Part shown: one piece after another, positions 31,416 to 37,691 of the stretch
Position numbering within the stretch: the first letter of the stretch is position 1
Layout of the letters: each line of letters starts with the position of its first letter
Notes under the pieces: model-generated
Told to the model about the DNA's origin: nothing
The model's database searches: none
The model's input: only the letters and a program-made list of their open reading frames with translations
Translations under genes and position numbers: made by a program
Source of the DNA: a virus
Length of the DNA stretch: 41,753 nt
IMG/VR virus record: IMGVR_UViG_3300025097_000014
Location: 1-41,753 of that record
Direction: 5' to 3' (one strand)

Positions 31416-31670
31416 TCATGTCATTGGGCGAGCACACTTGAGTGAGCGCCCTGACGATAGCGCATCGCCCGCCAAGCGTTCTATCTCACACTCAGCGACC
31501 TCAACATCGTCTTCGTTCTCATCGCAGGCGTGCCACCTTTTAAGGGTCCATCCGCCTGGTGAATCGAATGTCGGCGTCTCCACGACGATGTCCATTGTGA
31601 CTGTGACTTCTATCTCTTCGTCACCGATGAACATAGTTTTGCGTGCAACGTGTGTTTCGGTTTGTATCAC
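31416..31670 (-). CDS. unknown small acidic protein
   Basis: This 84-residue protein starts at GTG 31670 with AGGAG at 6-nt spacing. The first half is beta-like (KTMFIGDEEIEVTVTMDIVVE), the second has two Cys and is Glu/Asp-rich. No family was recognised. It is preceded by a variant of the leader cassette (AAACAGGAGAACCAC before the start). Confidence 0.6.
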   Translation of the reverse strand: MIQTETHVARKTMFIGDEEIEVTVTMDIVVETPTFDSPGGWTLKRWHACDENEDDVEVAECEIERLAGDALSSGRSLKCARPMT

Positions 31671-31724
31671 GTGGTTCTCCTGTTTAGGTTCGCTGTGGTG
31701 GTTGGTCAGATAGGGCAGCGGGCA

Positions 31725-31940
31725 TCACTCACCTCCCTTGGCGTGCTCTTCCTCGCGGATCTCGCGGGTTGTCTTGAGTTGGCGTTGCGCTTCCTCTTCC
31801 TTGTCGTCTTCCTCACCGAACCACTCGTCTGGTTCCGACTCTGGCGGGGGTCCGCTGCTGTGATGAATGTGATCAAGGTCACGGTCATCCAAGTCCCACT
31901 CGACCCCATCGGGGTCTGCCCATAGTGAACGCGGCATCAT
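31725..31940 (-). CDS. unknown strongly acidic protein
   Basis: This 71-residue protein has Asp/Glu making up about a third of residues (WDLDDRDLDHIHH, EPDEWFGEEDDKEEE), a charged helical C-terminus and the ending KGGE typical of embedded ribosome-binding-site codons. It starts MM; either ATG (31940 or 31937) could be used. Its start overlaps the end of the Arg-rich microprotein (ATGA). Small acidic phage proteins are often DNA mimics or host-enzyme inhibitors, which is only a possibility here. Confidence 0.6.
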   Translation of the reverse strand: MMPRSLWADPDGVEWDLDDRDLDHIHHSSGPPPESEPDEWFGEEDDKEEEAQRQLKTTREIREEEHAKGGE

Positions 31941-32008
31941 GCACCCCCAAAGGTGCGGAGGTGACGGCGGCGGGAGTAGCGGCGATAAGTGGATGTGATT
32001 CGTGTCAT
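31937..32008 (-). CDS. 23-residue arginine-rich microprotein
   Basis: The ATG at 32008 sits directly behind the best-conserved leader cassette (CAACAGGACAACAACATG), and the stop overlaps the next gene as ATGA, so translation is likely. The product has ten Arg or His in 23 residues (YRRYSRRRHLR) and resembles RNA-binding or DNA-condensing peptides. It could instead be a leader peptide that couples translation of the acidic protein downstream. Confidence 0.45.
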   Translation of the reverse strand: MTRITSTYRRYSRRRHLRTFGGA

Positions 32009-32033
32009 GTTGTTGTCCTGTTGTTGTTGGGGT

Positions 32034-32049
32034 GGGGGCTTGCGCCCCC
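32034..32049 (-). promoter_or_regulatory. GNRA-loop hairpin before a leader cassette
   Basis: In the minus-strand RNA GGGGGC-GCAA-GCCCCC is a perfect 6-bp stem with a stable GCAA tetraloop, 25 nt before the ATG at 32008. It forms a pair with the hairpin at 32080-32109. The 109-bp gap holds these two structures and the leader only. Confidence 0.55.
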
Positions 32050-32079
32050 GGTGAGGGTTGTTATCGGTTGGTGCGGGCG

Positions 32080-32109
32080 GGGCCGCTGACTGCTGCGAAT
32101 CAGCGGCCC
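32080..32109 (-). terminator. 10-bp stem hairpin, terminator-like without U-tract
   Basis: GGGCCGCTGA and TCAGCGGCCC are exact complements around a 10-nt loop, 9 nt downstream of the stop at 32118. It lacks a U-tract on the minus strand, so it may protect the 3' end of the upstream mRNA or act with Rho rather than terminate alone. Confidence 0.5.
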
Positions 32110-32117
32110 AGCCTGGT

Positions 32118-32478
32118 CTACTGCCGGGCCTGATGCTCGGCGGCAGCGTTGGCTCTGATGGTCTCTGTCTGACGCAGGTCAGAAAGGTCGCTCATCAGTT
32201 GCTGAAGAAACTCTACCTTGGCTTGGTCACCGGGCATCTGCACGCTTCTTTCTAGGTAGGATGATACCTTTTCAGAAGTGAGCCAAAAAAGCTGGAGAAG
32301 CAGGTCGTGCAGGGCGTAGGCCCCCCCCGCAATCCTCGTGCTCCAGTCCTCTGTGGTTGTGGCTTCAACCAACACCGACTCCTCGATGTGGATGACGCCA
32401 ACGATGTAGCCAGCAGTGGACGTTTCGATGACCTCAATGAATGTGCCAGGCATGTTCTCAATCTGGATTGATTCCATG
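32118..32478 (-). CDS. unknown protein of the early arm
   Basis: This is a 119-residue protein from ATG 32478 (MESIQIENMPGTF), which follows AAAGGAGTAAAGGAC and a small hairpin (TGGAGGG/CCCTCCA, 32496-32513). The same frame is open to ATG 32570, which overlaps the previous stop as ATGA; that would add 31 Pro/Thr/Gly-rich residues encoded by what looks like leader sequence. The body has a beta-like first half and a helical end (VEFLQQLMSDLSDLRQTE). No family was recognised. Confidence 0.6.
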
Positions 32479-32566
32479 TCCTTTACTCCTTTGAGTGGAG
32501 GGCTTCCCCTCCAGGTGCGTGGCCCACCCTGCCACGTTGGGGTGCTGGTATCAGCGGTTGGCTTGC

Positions 32567-32797
32567 TCATGACACCACCTCCACGTCGCGCATCTCAGCG
32601 CATGCCTCGGCTATGGTCTTGGTGTGGATGGAGTTAGTCCCCCTGCTAGTAATCAGGCCTTCTCTCAGTCCAACCCACCACGATGGTGCCTCTTGCTCCT
32701 GCTCGGTGTCACCGTAGCCGTCAATCTCCTGGTGGACTGATAGCACACGTGGGTCTGCCCTTAGCTCTGCCAGTGTACGGGGGTTCTTGGCGCTCAC
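32567..32797 (-). CDS. unknown small protein
   Basis: This 76-residue protein starts at GTG 32797 overlapping the upstream stop (GTGA). It is acidic and mixed, with PSWWVGLREG in the middle and an end of EVVS imposed by the GGAGGTGGTGTCATGA junction to the next gene. No family was recognised. Confidence 0.6.
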   Translation of the reverse strand: MSAKNPRTLAELRADPRVLSVHQEIDGYGDTEQEQEAPSWWVGLREGLITSRGTNSIHTKTIAEACAEMRDVEVVS

Positions 32798-33021
32798 TTG
32801 CCACCTCGCCCGCGCACCTTGGCTATTTCGTTGCCAAGATCATCCATCTCGCTGTCCCAGACTTCAGGTGTGCGACCGTCTCCGTACTCAATCCATTTGC
32901 ATGCAGTGATGTGAAAGCCTCGCTCACTGCCATCCAGAACGTATGACACCTCCATCTTGCAATAAGCGGGGTGCCTGGTTCCTCGGTACCGAGACACTGC
33001 AAACTCTATTGATTTGCTCAT
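32794..33021 (-). CDS. unknown small protein
   Basis: This 75-residue beta-rich protein (MSKSIEFAVSRYRGTRHP start; two Cys, in AYCKMEVSYV and ITACKWIEYGDG) overlaps the upstream stop as ATGA and the downstream GTG as GTGA. It ends RGRGGK, another embedded ribosome-binding-site ending. No family was recognised. Confidence 0.6.
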   Translation of the reverse strand: MSKSIEFAVSRYRGTRHPAYCKMEVSYVLDGSERGFHITACKWIEYGDGRTPEVWDSEMDDLGNEIAKVRGRGGK

Positions 33022-33236
33022 GACGCCACCTCCACGACCTTGGTGTCAGTCCATCTGTCGAACACTTCACGGGTCACGATGTCGATGGCAACGACCTCGC
33101 CTGTCTGTGTGTTCTTGACGATGGCACCGAAGGCTGGTTTGCGTTTGATGTCATGCAGCACATCACTCAGCGCGGCCTGTGCATCGGGGGCTGTCTTCGA
33201 TGTGATGATCTGAACTTCGTACTTGCCCCAACTCAT
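33018..33236 (-). CDS. unknown small protein
   Basis: This is a 72-residue protein; ATG 33236 (MSWGKYEVQIITSK) overlaps the previous stop. The frame extends further upstream but only as a shadow of the neighbouring gene. It has an alpha/beta pattern with AFGAIVKNTQTGEVVAIDI in the middle. Its end EVAS is encoded by the junction GGAGGTGGCGTCATGA. No family was recognised. Confidence 0.6.
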   Translation of the reverse strand: MSWGKYEVQIITSKTAPDAQAALSDVLHDIKRKPAFGAIVKNTQTGEVVAIDIVTREVFDRWTDTKVVEVAS

Positions 33237-33568
33237 GACTCGCCTCCTGTCTTCTTCAGGGTTGAGGCAAGCTCCCTGTGGAACCGCTGTGGAACCTTGG
33301 CAGCGCGGCGACCGCATCCGTCATGTGAGAACACGGGCAGCTTGCCGTCTTCCACGTAGGCCCACGACCGGAAGACAATGCCGTAATCTTTATCCACCGT
33401 GTCGCGGACCAGCACCAGTTGGCATCCCAAGCCCTTGAGTGCGGCGGCGAAGTCATCCGCAAACCCCAACTCAAAGAACTCACTCAGCTTGTCTCGGTGG
33501 TGGTGGTCGCTGATGGTGCCGTCCTCGTCGATATCTTCAATGTCCCACTCGTATCTGAGTCGCTTCAT
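33233..33568 (-). CDS. unknown protein of the early arm
   Basis: This 111-residue protein has an acidic, His-rich start (EWDIEDIDEDGTISDHHHRD), a middle with GCQLVLVRDTVDKDYGIVFRS, and a basic helical end. It overlaps both neighbours by 4 nt and ends TGGES through the embedded ribosome binding site. The His/Asp cluster could bind metal but fits no motif I know. Confidence 0.6.
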   Translation of the reverse strand: MKRLRYEWDIEDIDEDGTISDHHHRDKLSEFFELGFADDFAAALKGLGCQLVLVRDTVDKDYGIVFRSWAYVEDGKLPVFSHDGCGRRAAKVPQRFHRELASTLKKTGGES

Positions 33569-33774
33569 CCCTCACCTCCCTTATACTGGTTCGCTTCTGC
33601 CCACTCACGGGCCTCGTCAATAGACTCGAATCGCGGCGAGTATTCGCCCACACCCTGGCCCGGCTCGCCGTAGATGCTCACGTCAAAGGTGCCGTCCGGG
33701 TACTCGTTGACCGCGTAGCTGATGCTCCCGTCAGGGCGGTTCACCCACTCGTGTTCTGTTGGTCCGTCATACAT
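33565..33774 (-). CDS. unknown small protein
   Basis: This is a 69-residue acidic protein with YAVNEYPDGTFDVSIYGEPGQG and FESIDEAREWAEANQY, the latter a plausible C-terminal helix. The pattern resembles small beta-beta-alpha proteins used as host-interaction peptides, but no family is clear. It begins behind a leader cassette variant (CAACAGGAGAACAGCCATG), so it probably opens the transcription unit running down to 32118. Confidence 0.6.
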   Translation of the reverse strand: MYDGPTEHEWVNRPDGSISYAVNEYPDGTFDVSIYGEPGQGVGEYSPRFESIDEAREWAEANQYKGGEG

Positions 33775-33815
33775 GGCTGTTCTCCTGTTGTTAGTGCTGG
33801 TTGCCCAGCCTCAAG

Positions 33816-33843
33816 AATGTAGACACCGGCTGCCTGGCGGCAA
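33816..33843 (-). promoter_or_regulatory. possible promoter TTGCCG-N16-TACATT
   Basis: TTGCCG (33843-33838) and TACATT (33821-33816) lie in the 102-bp gap upstream of the gene at 33565-33774. Each box matches four of six consensus bases with slightly short spacing. This is the weakest of the promoter calls. Confidence 0.35.
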
Positions 33844-33876
33844 CCACTTTCTTTCAACTCTCTTCATTCCCGGCGT

Positions 33877-34302
33877 TTAACCTGGGTTTTCGTCGGGTGC
33901 TGTTTGGTTGGTCATTGGTTGGTCAGTGGAGATTTCAGAAAGGGCCTGCTCTCTGAGCTTGTTGAACTCACCGGGCTCCATGATGCACAGCGGCCAGAGT
34001 TGCTTTTCGATGTAGTACATCAGGTCTTCAAGGTCATCTGCGGAATGGATTGTTGACCCACCCGACATGCTGAAGTTGCGGCGCAATGCCCTGATTGTAT
34101 CGCCAAGCAACACGATATGACTGCGCACATTCTGGATGGCTGCCTTGTGTGCGCTTCCGTATCCGTATGAGCTAACGTCAAGGTCAAGGTATGGCCGAAG
34201 CGATACCGTAACCTTGACGCCCATCTTGTTCTCTGTGAACTCAAGCTCTCTCGGTGAGTCGTCCCAGACGCCAAGCGGTAGGGTGAATCTTGTTGTGTTC
34301 AT
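33877..34302 (-). CDS. unknown protein of the early arm
   Basis: This 141-residue protein behind a leader cassette (CAACAGGAGCAACAACATG) starts MNTTRFTLPLGVWDD. It has a beta-like first part, a central helix (AAIQNVRSHIVLLGDTIRALRR) and a flexible Thr/Pro-rich end. No family was recognised and no catalytic motif is seen. Confidence 0.65.
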   Translation of the reverse strand: MNTTRFTLPLGVWDDSPRELEFTENKMGVKVTVSLRPYLDLDVSSYGYGSAHKAAIQNVRSHIVLLGDTIRALRRNFSMSGGSTIHSADDLEDLMYYIEKQLWPLCIMEPGEFNKLREQALSEISTDQPMTNQTAPDENPG

Positions 34303-34358
34303 GTTGTTGCTCCTGTTGTTTTGGGTTGGGGGTTACTCGATGGTCACTGACTCGATGC

Positions 34359-34436
34359 TCACCCAGTGGCTTCCAGACTTGGACTCCCACCGTTGATGCC
34401 CCACAACTGGAGCTTTTCAATCTTATTGGGCCTCAT
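34359..34436 (-). CDS. possible 25-residue microprotein (weak)
   Basis: ATG 34436 overlaps the previous stop (ATGA), and the GGAGGTGCC ribosome binding site is embedded in that gene's last codons, so initiation is likely. The product is short (MRPNKIEKLQLWGINGG onward). A different frame over the same bases (GTG 34398 to about 34330) reads HQRWESKSGSHWVSIESVTIE, which looks more protein-like, so the region may hold a frameshifted remnant. The 130-bp gap contains nothing else clear. Confidence 0.3.
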   Translation of the reverse strand: MRPNKIEKLQLWGINGGSPSLEATG

Positions 34437-34696
34437 TTGGCACCTCCGGTGGCTTGGGTGATAGCTGTCTTGGCTGCTGCAATCGCCTTGGCCCATGAGG
34501 GCAGGTCTTCGGGGCACGGGTCGTGGGCGTACTCAAGCTCGACAATCTCCAGGCATGTGTGCAGCGCAGCCAGTAGCTTGTCGTACTTTTCCTCAACGTC
34601 ATCACAGGCGCGGATCAAAGAATCCTGCCAGCCTTCCTTGGGGTTGCGGCCCACTGCATCTGCGGCGCACGCCGCCAACCTACCTATTGCGTCCAT
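34433..34696 (-). CDS. unknown Cys-containing helical protein
   Basis: This is an 87-residue protein; ATG 34696 follows GGAGGTGAGTG. It is Ala-rich and helical with four Cys (CAADAVG, RACDD, HTCLEI, DPCPED) and a run resembling LEYAHDPCPEDLPSWAKAI, a layout seen in several neighbours here (short helical protein, Trp, Ala/Lys tail). It ends TQATGGAK, the first GGAK-type junction. No family was recognised. Confidence 0.6.
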   Translation of the reverse strand: MDAIGRLAACAADAVGRNPKEGWQDSLIRACDDVEEKYDKLLAALHTCLEIVELEYAHDPCPEDLPSWAKAIAAAKTAITQATGGAK

Positions 34697-34746
34697 CACT
34701 CACCTCCTTCGGTATTGGGTACGGGTTTGGAAAAAGGTCCCGACAT
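34696..34746 (-). CDS. possible 16-residue microprotein (weak)
   Basis: ATG 34746 opens a 17-codon frame (MSGPFSKPVPNTEGGE) whose last codons contain GGAGGTGAG, the ribosome binding site for the next gene, and whose stop overlaps that gene's ATG. The GGE ending follows the same rule as neighbouring real genes. It may serve mainly as a coupling peptide. Confidence 0.3.
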   Translation of the reverse strand: MSGPFSKPVPNTEGGE

Positions 34747-34794
34747 GAACCTCTCATCTATAGGGACAAGTTCAATCGGCCTGGCGGACACGCG

Positions 34795-35136
34795 TCATCC
34801 GTAGATGACCTCGCCAAAGCAAGCCTGCTGTACAATCGCGTCGGCTATGTCAGAGCCCACGTCACTGGCCTCGCCATTGACAACCAGATGCTTGATGGCG
34901 CTCTGGTAGTAGTCGTTCATCGGAGACTTGATGTGCAGGTCCAGTGCTGCCTTCTCCACCATCTCGGGTGTGATGAAGAACTTCTTGCCTGTCTCGTCCT
35001 CAGTGAAGTGGCACCCCTTGTCGGTGCTCTCCATGTGCGAGGCCCAGTAGCCGACGCCGTAGCCTGCCATCTCGATGATGCCATCGAAGTCCTCTTGGTC
35101 GAGCTTGAACGTGATTGTCGCTGTTGCTGTAGCCAT
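34795..35136 (-). CDS. unknown protein of the early arm
   Basis: This is a 113-residue acidic protein starting MATATATITFKLDQEDF; the ATG overlaps the upstream stop (TAATG). It is alpha/beta with AGYGVGYWASHM and a His-containing region, ending with an Ala/Gly helix. Gly/Tyr-rich YGVGYWA is a recognisable local feature but not a family signature to me. Confidence 0.6.
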   Translation of the reverse strand: MATATATITFKLDQEDFDGIIEMAGYGVGYWASHMESTDKGCHFTEDETGKKFFITPEMVEKAALDLHIKSPMNDYYQSAIKHLVVNGEASDVGSDIADAIVQQACFGEVIYG

Positions 35137-35453
35137 TACTCACCTCCCGTGGGCAGTTTCCGCTTTCGCGCATTGCAGATGCGGCAGACCTTCATGTCAT
35201 CGGGGAACGGCGGCAGATCGTATGCCGACAACTCACACTCTGTTCTCCAGTTCTCTTCGTCGACCGTATCCTCAACCTCAACCCCACAGAGCGTTCGCCA
35301 CACTTTGTCGGTGCCACGGGTCTCCTCATCCGTGCGCTTCTCGGATATGACATGCAGGTTGTCCCCAAATATCTGACTCCTGTTCTCTCGTGTTCGCCTC
35401 GCGGCCTGATACCCAGTGGGCAGCTTGCCCTTCCAGTCAATCCAGGTAGCCAT
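35136..35453 (-). CDS. unknown Cys-containing protein, possible zinc binder
   Basis: This is a 105-residue protein. ATG 35453 overlaps the previous stop (TGATG). It contains TLCGVEV and a later CEL, and C-terminally VCRICNARKRK, a CxxC knuckle in a basic context, so a zinc ribbon with ligands spread over the sequence is possible. It is Arg-rich at the N-terminal third. It ends PTGGE through the embedded ribosome binding site. Confidence 0.6.
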   Translation of the reverse strand: MATWIDWKGKLPTGYQAARRTRENRSQIFGDNLHVISEKRTDEETRGTDKVWRTLCGVEVEDTVDEENWRTECELSAYDLPPFPDDMKVCRICNARKRKLPTGGE

Positions 35454-35701
35454 CACTCACCTCCGTCGGTGATGATGAAGTAACGGCGACCGGGCTGCTC
35501 GTTTACGATGTAAGCCTCTTCGCCTTCCTTCGTTGGCGGCTTACCGATATGGATTAGCCCCGTGTCGATCTTGTACTTGACCGCGTTGGCTGTGTTGTCT
35601 CTCGTTACACCGTTGTCGTCTTCGCTGGTGTAGCCGTATGGCTTGTAGTAGGCGACGGCTGCTGCGATCGTGGGGAAGTAGGCGGTTCCAATACTTGACA
35701 T
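35453..35701 (-). CDS. unknown small protein
   Basis: This 82-residue protein (MSSIGTAYFPTIAAAVAYYKPYG start) has a Tyr/Ala-rich N-terminal helix, a central charged part and a beta-like end (RRYFIITDGGE). It begins after a hairpin and a C/A-rich leader with repeated CTACCAA units (35704-35745) and AAGG ahead of the ATG. No family was recognised. Confidence 0.6.
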   Translation of the reverse strand: MSSIGTAYFPTIAAAVAYYKPYGYTSEDDNGVTRDNTANAVKYKIDTGLIHIGKPPTKEGEEAYIVNEQPGRRYFIITDGGE

Positions 35702-35746
35702 GGTGATCCCTTGGTAGGTGGATAGGTTTGGTAGGTTGGTAGGTGG

Positions 35747-35765
35747 CGGGGGATACGCTCCCCCG
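35747..35765 (-). promoter_or_regulatory. GC hairpin before a CTACCAA-repeat leader
   Basis: CGGGGGA and TCCCCCG are exact 7-nt complements around GCGTA in the minus-strand RNA, 6 nt after the stop at 35772. The following leader is unstructured C/A-rich sequence. This is the same hairpin-plus-unstructured-leader plan seen at other gaps here. Confidence 0.5.
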
Positions 35766-35771
35766 TAGCGG

Positions 35772-36269
35772 TTAGGGTTGAGTCGCGGCTATCGCTTCCT
35801 CGATAAGCTCAACCTCGTAGGTGCCAAGACTTAGCGAGCCGTCAGCGTTACGCACGCACACTTCAGCCAAGTGTCGCAGGGTCTCCAGCATCTTAGGCGC
35901 GGCGCGGCTTACCCGCTCGGCCTCGGCTTGCTCGGCTTGCCGAATCTGCTGACGTGCCTCCGTGTAGGCAGAGTCCCAAGCACGCCGGACTATTACGCTT
36001 CTCAACCTTAGCTCTTGCATTGGCTTGTTGGTATCCGGGTCGCGCTTCCCCGTGCGGTAGTAGGTCAAGCCGAAGCGCGAGTTAGGGCGCGCTGCTTGCA
36101 CTCGGCTGGTAGCAGCCACGACCAGCGGGTGGTTAGCCCACCAGAGATCGAAGGGGAAACGGTTGTGTAGGAAATGGTCGTGCTTGGCGGGCTTGCCTAC
36201 GCTGCGTGCGGCATCGCGGGCAACCTCCCCGGCTTGCGCTACAAGTGTCTTGCGGTCTTGGAGGTTCAT
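35772..36269 (-). CDS. unknown Arg-rich helical protein
   Basis: This is a 165-residue basic protein. The first half contains HDHFLHNRFPFDLWWANHPLVV, rich in His and aromatics; the second is a long Arg/Ala/Glu helix (AYTEARQQIRQAEQAEAERV). The ATG overlaps the previous stop (CCATGA). A nucleic-acid-binding role is possible from charge alone. Confidence 0.6.
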   Translation of the reverse strand: MNLQDRKTLVAQAGEVARDAARSVGKPAKHDHFLHNRFPFDLWWANHPLVVAATSRVQAARPNSRFGLTYYRTGKRDPDTNKPMQELRLRSVIVRRAWDSAYTEARQQIRQAEQAEAERVSRAAPKMLETLRHLAEVCVRNADGSLSLGTYEVELIEEAIAATQP

Positions 36270-36553
36270 GGTAGTCCTTGTCTGGTGGTTGTAGTTCTCT
36301 TGGCACCTCCTGCCTTGGCGCTGGTGATGGCCGCGTTCGCGGATTCAGTCCGATCCTTCCACGTGTCGAGGTTGGCGAGACGCTCGGGGATGGAGCCCGT
36401 GTGCTGGCAAAGGTCAAGCATGTCCATCACGCCTTCCAGCGCAGCCAGCAGGTCGTCCCGCTCTGCCTTGAGGCGGTGTACCTTGAGCACCTCCTCGTTG
36501 TACTCTTCTTCCATCTCGTCACGCTGGGCTACTACCCTGGAATAAGCACTCAC
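36266..36553 (-). CDS. coiled-coil protein with a read-through junction end
   Basis: This is a 95-residue protein. Residues 8-50 (QRDEMEEEYNEEVLKVHRLK onward) form a charged coiled coil; a short helical segment follows, then SAKAGGAK. In its neighbours this GGAK is the C-terminus, but here the stop codon is changed (AAGAGA instead of AAGTGA), adding ten residues (RTTTTRQGLP) up to the next overlapping start. This looks like a decayed or recombined junction. Confidence 0.65.
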   Translation of the reverse strand: MSAYSRVVAQRDEMEEEYNEEVLKVHRLKAERDDLLAALEGVMDMLDLCQHTGSIPERLANLDTWKDRTESANAAITSAKAGGAKRTTTTRQGLP

Positions 36554-36861
36554 TTGTCACCTCTTGCCTTGTTGATTGCGTCCCGTTGCTTGCGCTCCAG
36601 GTCATTCAGTGTGCGTGGTCCCATGACGCTGAACACTCCATGGTCGAAGCACTTTTGACACTCGTACTGGCACCAGACAACCGCTACGCCATCCTCTCGC
36701 TGCTCGATGTACTCAAGCAACCAGACGTGTGGGCTGTCGGCCTTGCCCTCATCGTGCCGGTCGTCGGCATCCTCTTGGGAGTACCCGCACCGTGGGCATG
36801 AGCAGTACGAGTGCTCATGCTTCGGGGCCTGGTTGAACTCAGGCGACTTTGGCTGGCTCAC
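36550..36861 (-). CDS. unknown zinc-ribbon protein
   Basis: This 103-residue protein starts at GTG 36861 in a GGAGGTGCCAAGTGA junction. It has CSCPRCGYSQ near residue 20 and CQYECQKC near residue 64, which together could form a two-knuckle zinc ribbon. It is basic at the C-terminus (RTLNDLERKQRDAINKARGDK). Possible transcription or RNA-binding accessory; function unknown. Confidence 0.65.
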   Translation of the reverse strand: MSQPKSPEFNQAPKHEHSYCSCPRCGYSQEDADDRHDEGKADSPHVWLLEYIEQREDGVAVVWCQYECQKCFDHGVFSVMGPRTLNDLERKQRDAINKARGDK

Positions 36862-37073
36862 TTGGCACCTCCTGCCTTGGCTCGTTCTTCTTCAATCATC
36901 TCGGGGTTTGGCTCGCGCCGCTGGATGATTCGGTAGCAACCACCCTCGTTTTCTCTGTACGCCTTGAGATCGTTTCGCACCTCGCGCCGGGATTCAGACG
37001 CACACAAATCTTCCCAGCCGTCACCGTAGCCATAGTCCCCTTGCAGGATATATAGATATTGGTACTTGTTCAC
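36858..37073 (-). CDS. unknown small protein of the GGAK junction cluster
   Basis: This is a 71-residue protein. I set the start at GTG 37073, which overlaps the previous stop and follows the embedded GGAGGTGCC, rather than ATG 37094 inside the upstream gene. MNKYQYLYILQGDYGYGDG suggests two beta strands; the rest is charged and helical, ending ERAKAGGAK. Confidence 0.6.
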   Translation of the reverse strand: MNKYQYLYILQGDYGYGDGWEDLCASESRREVRNDLKAYRENEGGCYRIIQRREPNPEMIEEERAKAGGAK

Positions 37074-37318
37074 TTGGCACCTCCCCACGGCCATCCGTGG
37101 TAGTCGAAGTAGTCCCTTGGCTCGACGCCCAGCGCAGAGATAAGAGACTGCCAGTCGTAGCCGCCTCCGCGCAGATGCTCACTCAGGTCGAGGCCCCGGT
37201 TGGTAAGGGCTCGTTCTGCCCCTCGAATAGCGGGCCCATTCTCTGCGTAGACGATTGGGTCGGTTGCAGCGACCAAGGTGCTCACCCACTCCACAAGCTG
37301 TTCGGTTGTCTTGTTCAC
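37070..37318 (-). CDS. unknown small protein of the GGAK junction cluster
   Basis: This 82-residue protein starts at GTG 37318 (MNKTTEQLVEWVS), overlapping the upstream stop. It is helical with a Gly/Tyr/Trp-rich end (YDWQSLISALG, DYFDYHGWPWGGAK). The pattern of a short helix then an aromatic C-terminus before GGAK recurs in this cluster. No family was recognised. Confidence 0.6.
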   Translation of the reverse strand: MNKTTEQLVEWVSTLVAATDPIVYAENGPAIRGAERALTNRGLDLSEHLRGGGYDWQSLISALGVEPRDYFDYHGWPWGGAK

Positions 37319-37494
37319 TTGGCACCTCCATCGGTGGCTCGGGTTAGCGCAACGTGCTCGTCACAGTCGTTGCAGTAGTTGTTGTCCTTGGATTGCCAGG
37401 GTCCAACGTCGTCGATGATCTCGTTGCTGTTGGGGTCAATCCACGCCATGAGTTGCACGTTGGATGAGCCACACTGGTTGCATACGATCTTCAC
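37315..37494 (-). CDS. 59-residue zinc-ribbon protein of the GGAK junction cluster
   Basis: Starts at GTG 37494 in a GGAGGTGCCAAGTGA junction. CNQCGSS near residue 5 and CNDCDEH near residue 44 form a classic two-knuckle zinc ribbon. The middle (WIDPNSNEIIDDVGPWQS) is acidic. It ends TRATDGGAK. The zinc knuckles and the exact junctions on both sides make it a confident gene despite its length. Function unknown. Confidence 0.7.
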   Translation of the reverse strand: MKIVCNQCGSSNVQLMAWIDPNSNEIIDDVGPWQSKDNNYCNDCDEHVALTRATDGGAK

Positions 37495-37691
37495 TTGGCA
37501 CCTCCTGCCTTGGCTTCCGCGCCGCAGTCAGCGCATGACCAAACGTTGTCGACGTCCGGCTTGTGAAAAACATCAACGAGATCATCGACACATTCGATGA
37601 AGTTACCTTCGCCATCGACAAGCCAGTCTTGTATGACGGTGGCGCTGGTAACGAATGTCTTGTGGGTTGGGTTGTTCGGGCAGACCTTCAC
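37491..37691 (-). CDS. zinc-ribbon-like protein of the GGAK junction cluster
   Basis: This 66-residue protein starts at GTG 37691 (MKVCPNNPTHKTF). C4 plus CADCG near residue 53 suggest a zinc ribbon, with a central acidic beta/helix part (GEGNFIECVDDLVDVF). It is similar in plan to its 59-residue neighbour (an N-terminal Cys knuckle, an acidic middle, a second CxxC, then GGAK), so the two may be paralogs. Confidence 0.65.
   Translation of the reverse strand: MKVCPNNPTHKTFVTSATVIQDWLVDGEGNFIECVDDLVDVFHKPDVDNVWSCADCGAEAKAGGAK

Noticed and set aside
34495-35376. 293-codon plus-strand open frame
   Set aside because: It runs antisense across three overlapping minus-strand genes with clear ribosome binding sites and reads as low-complexity shadow sequence.
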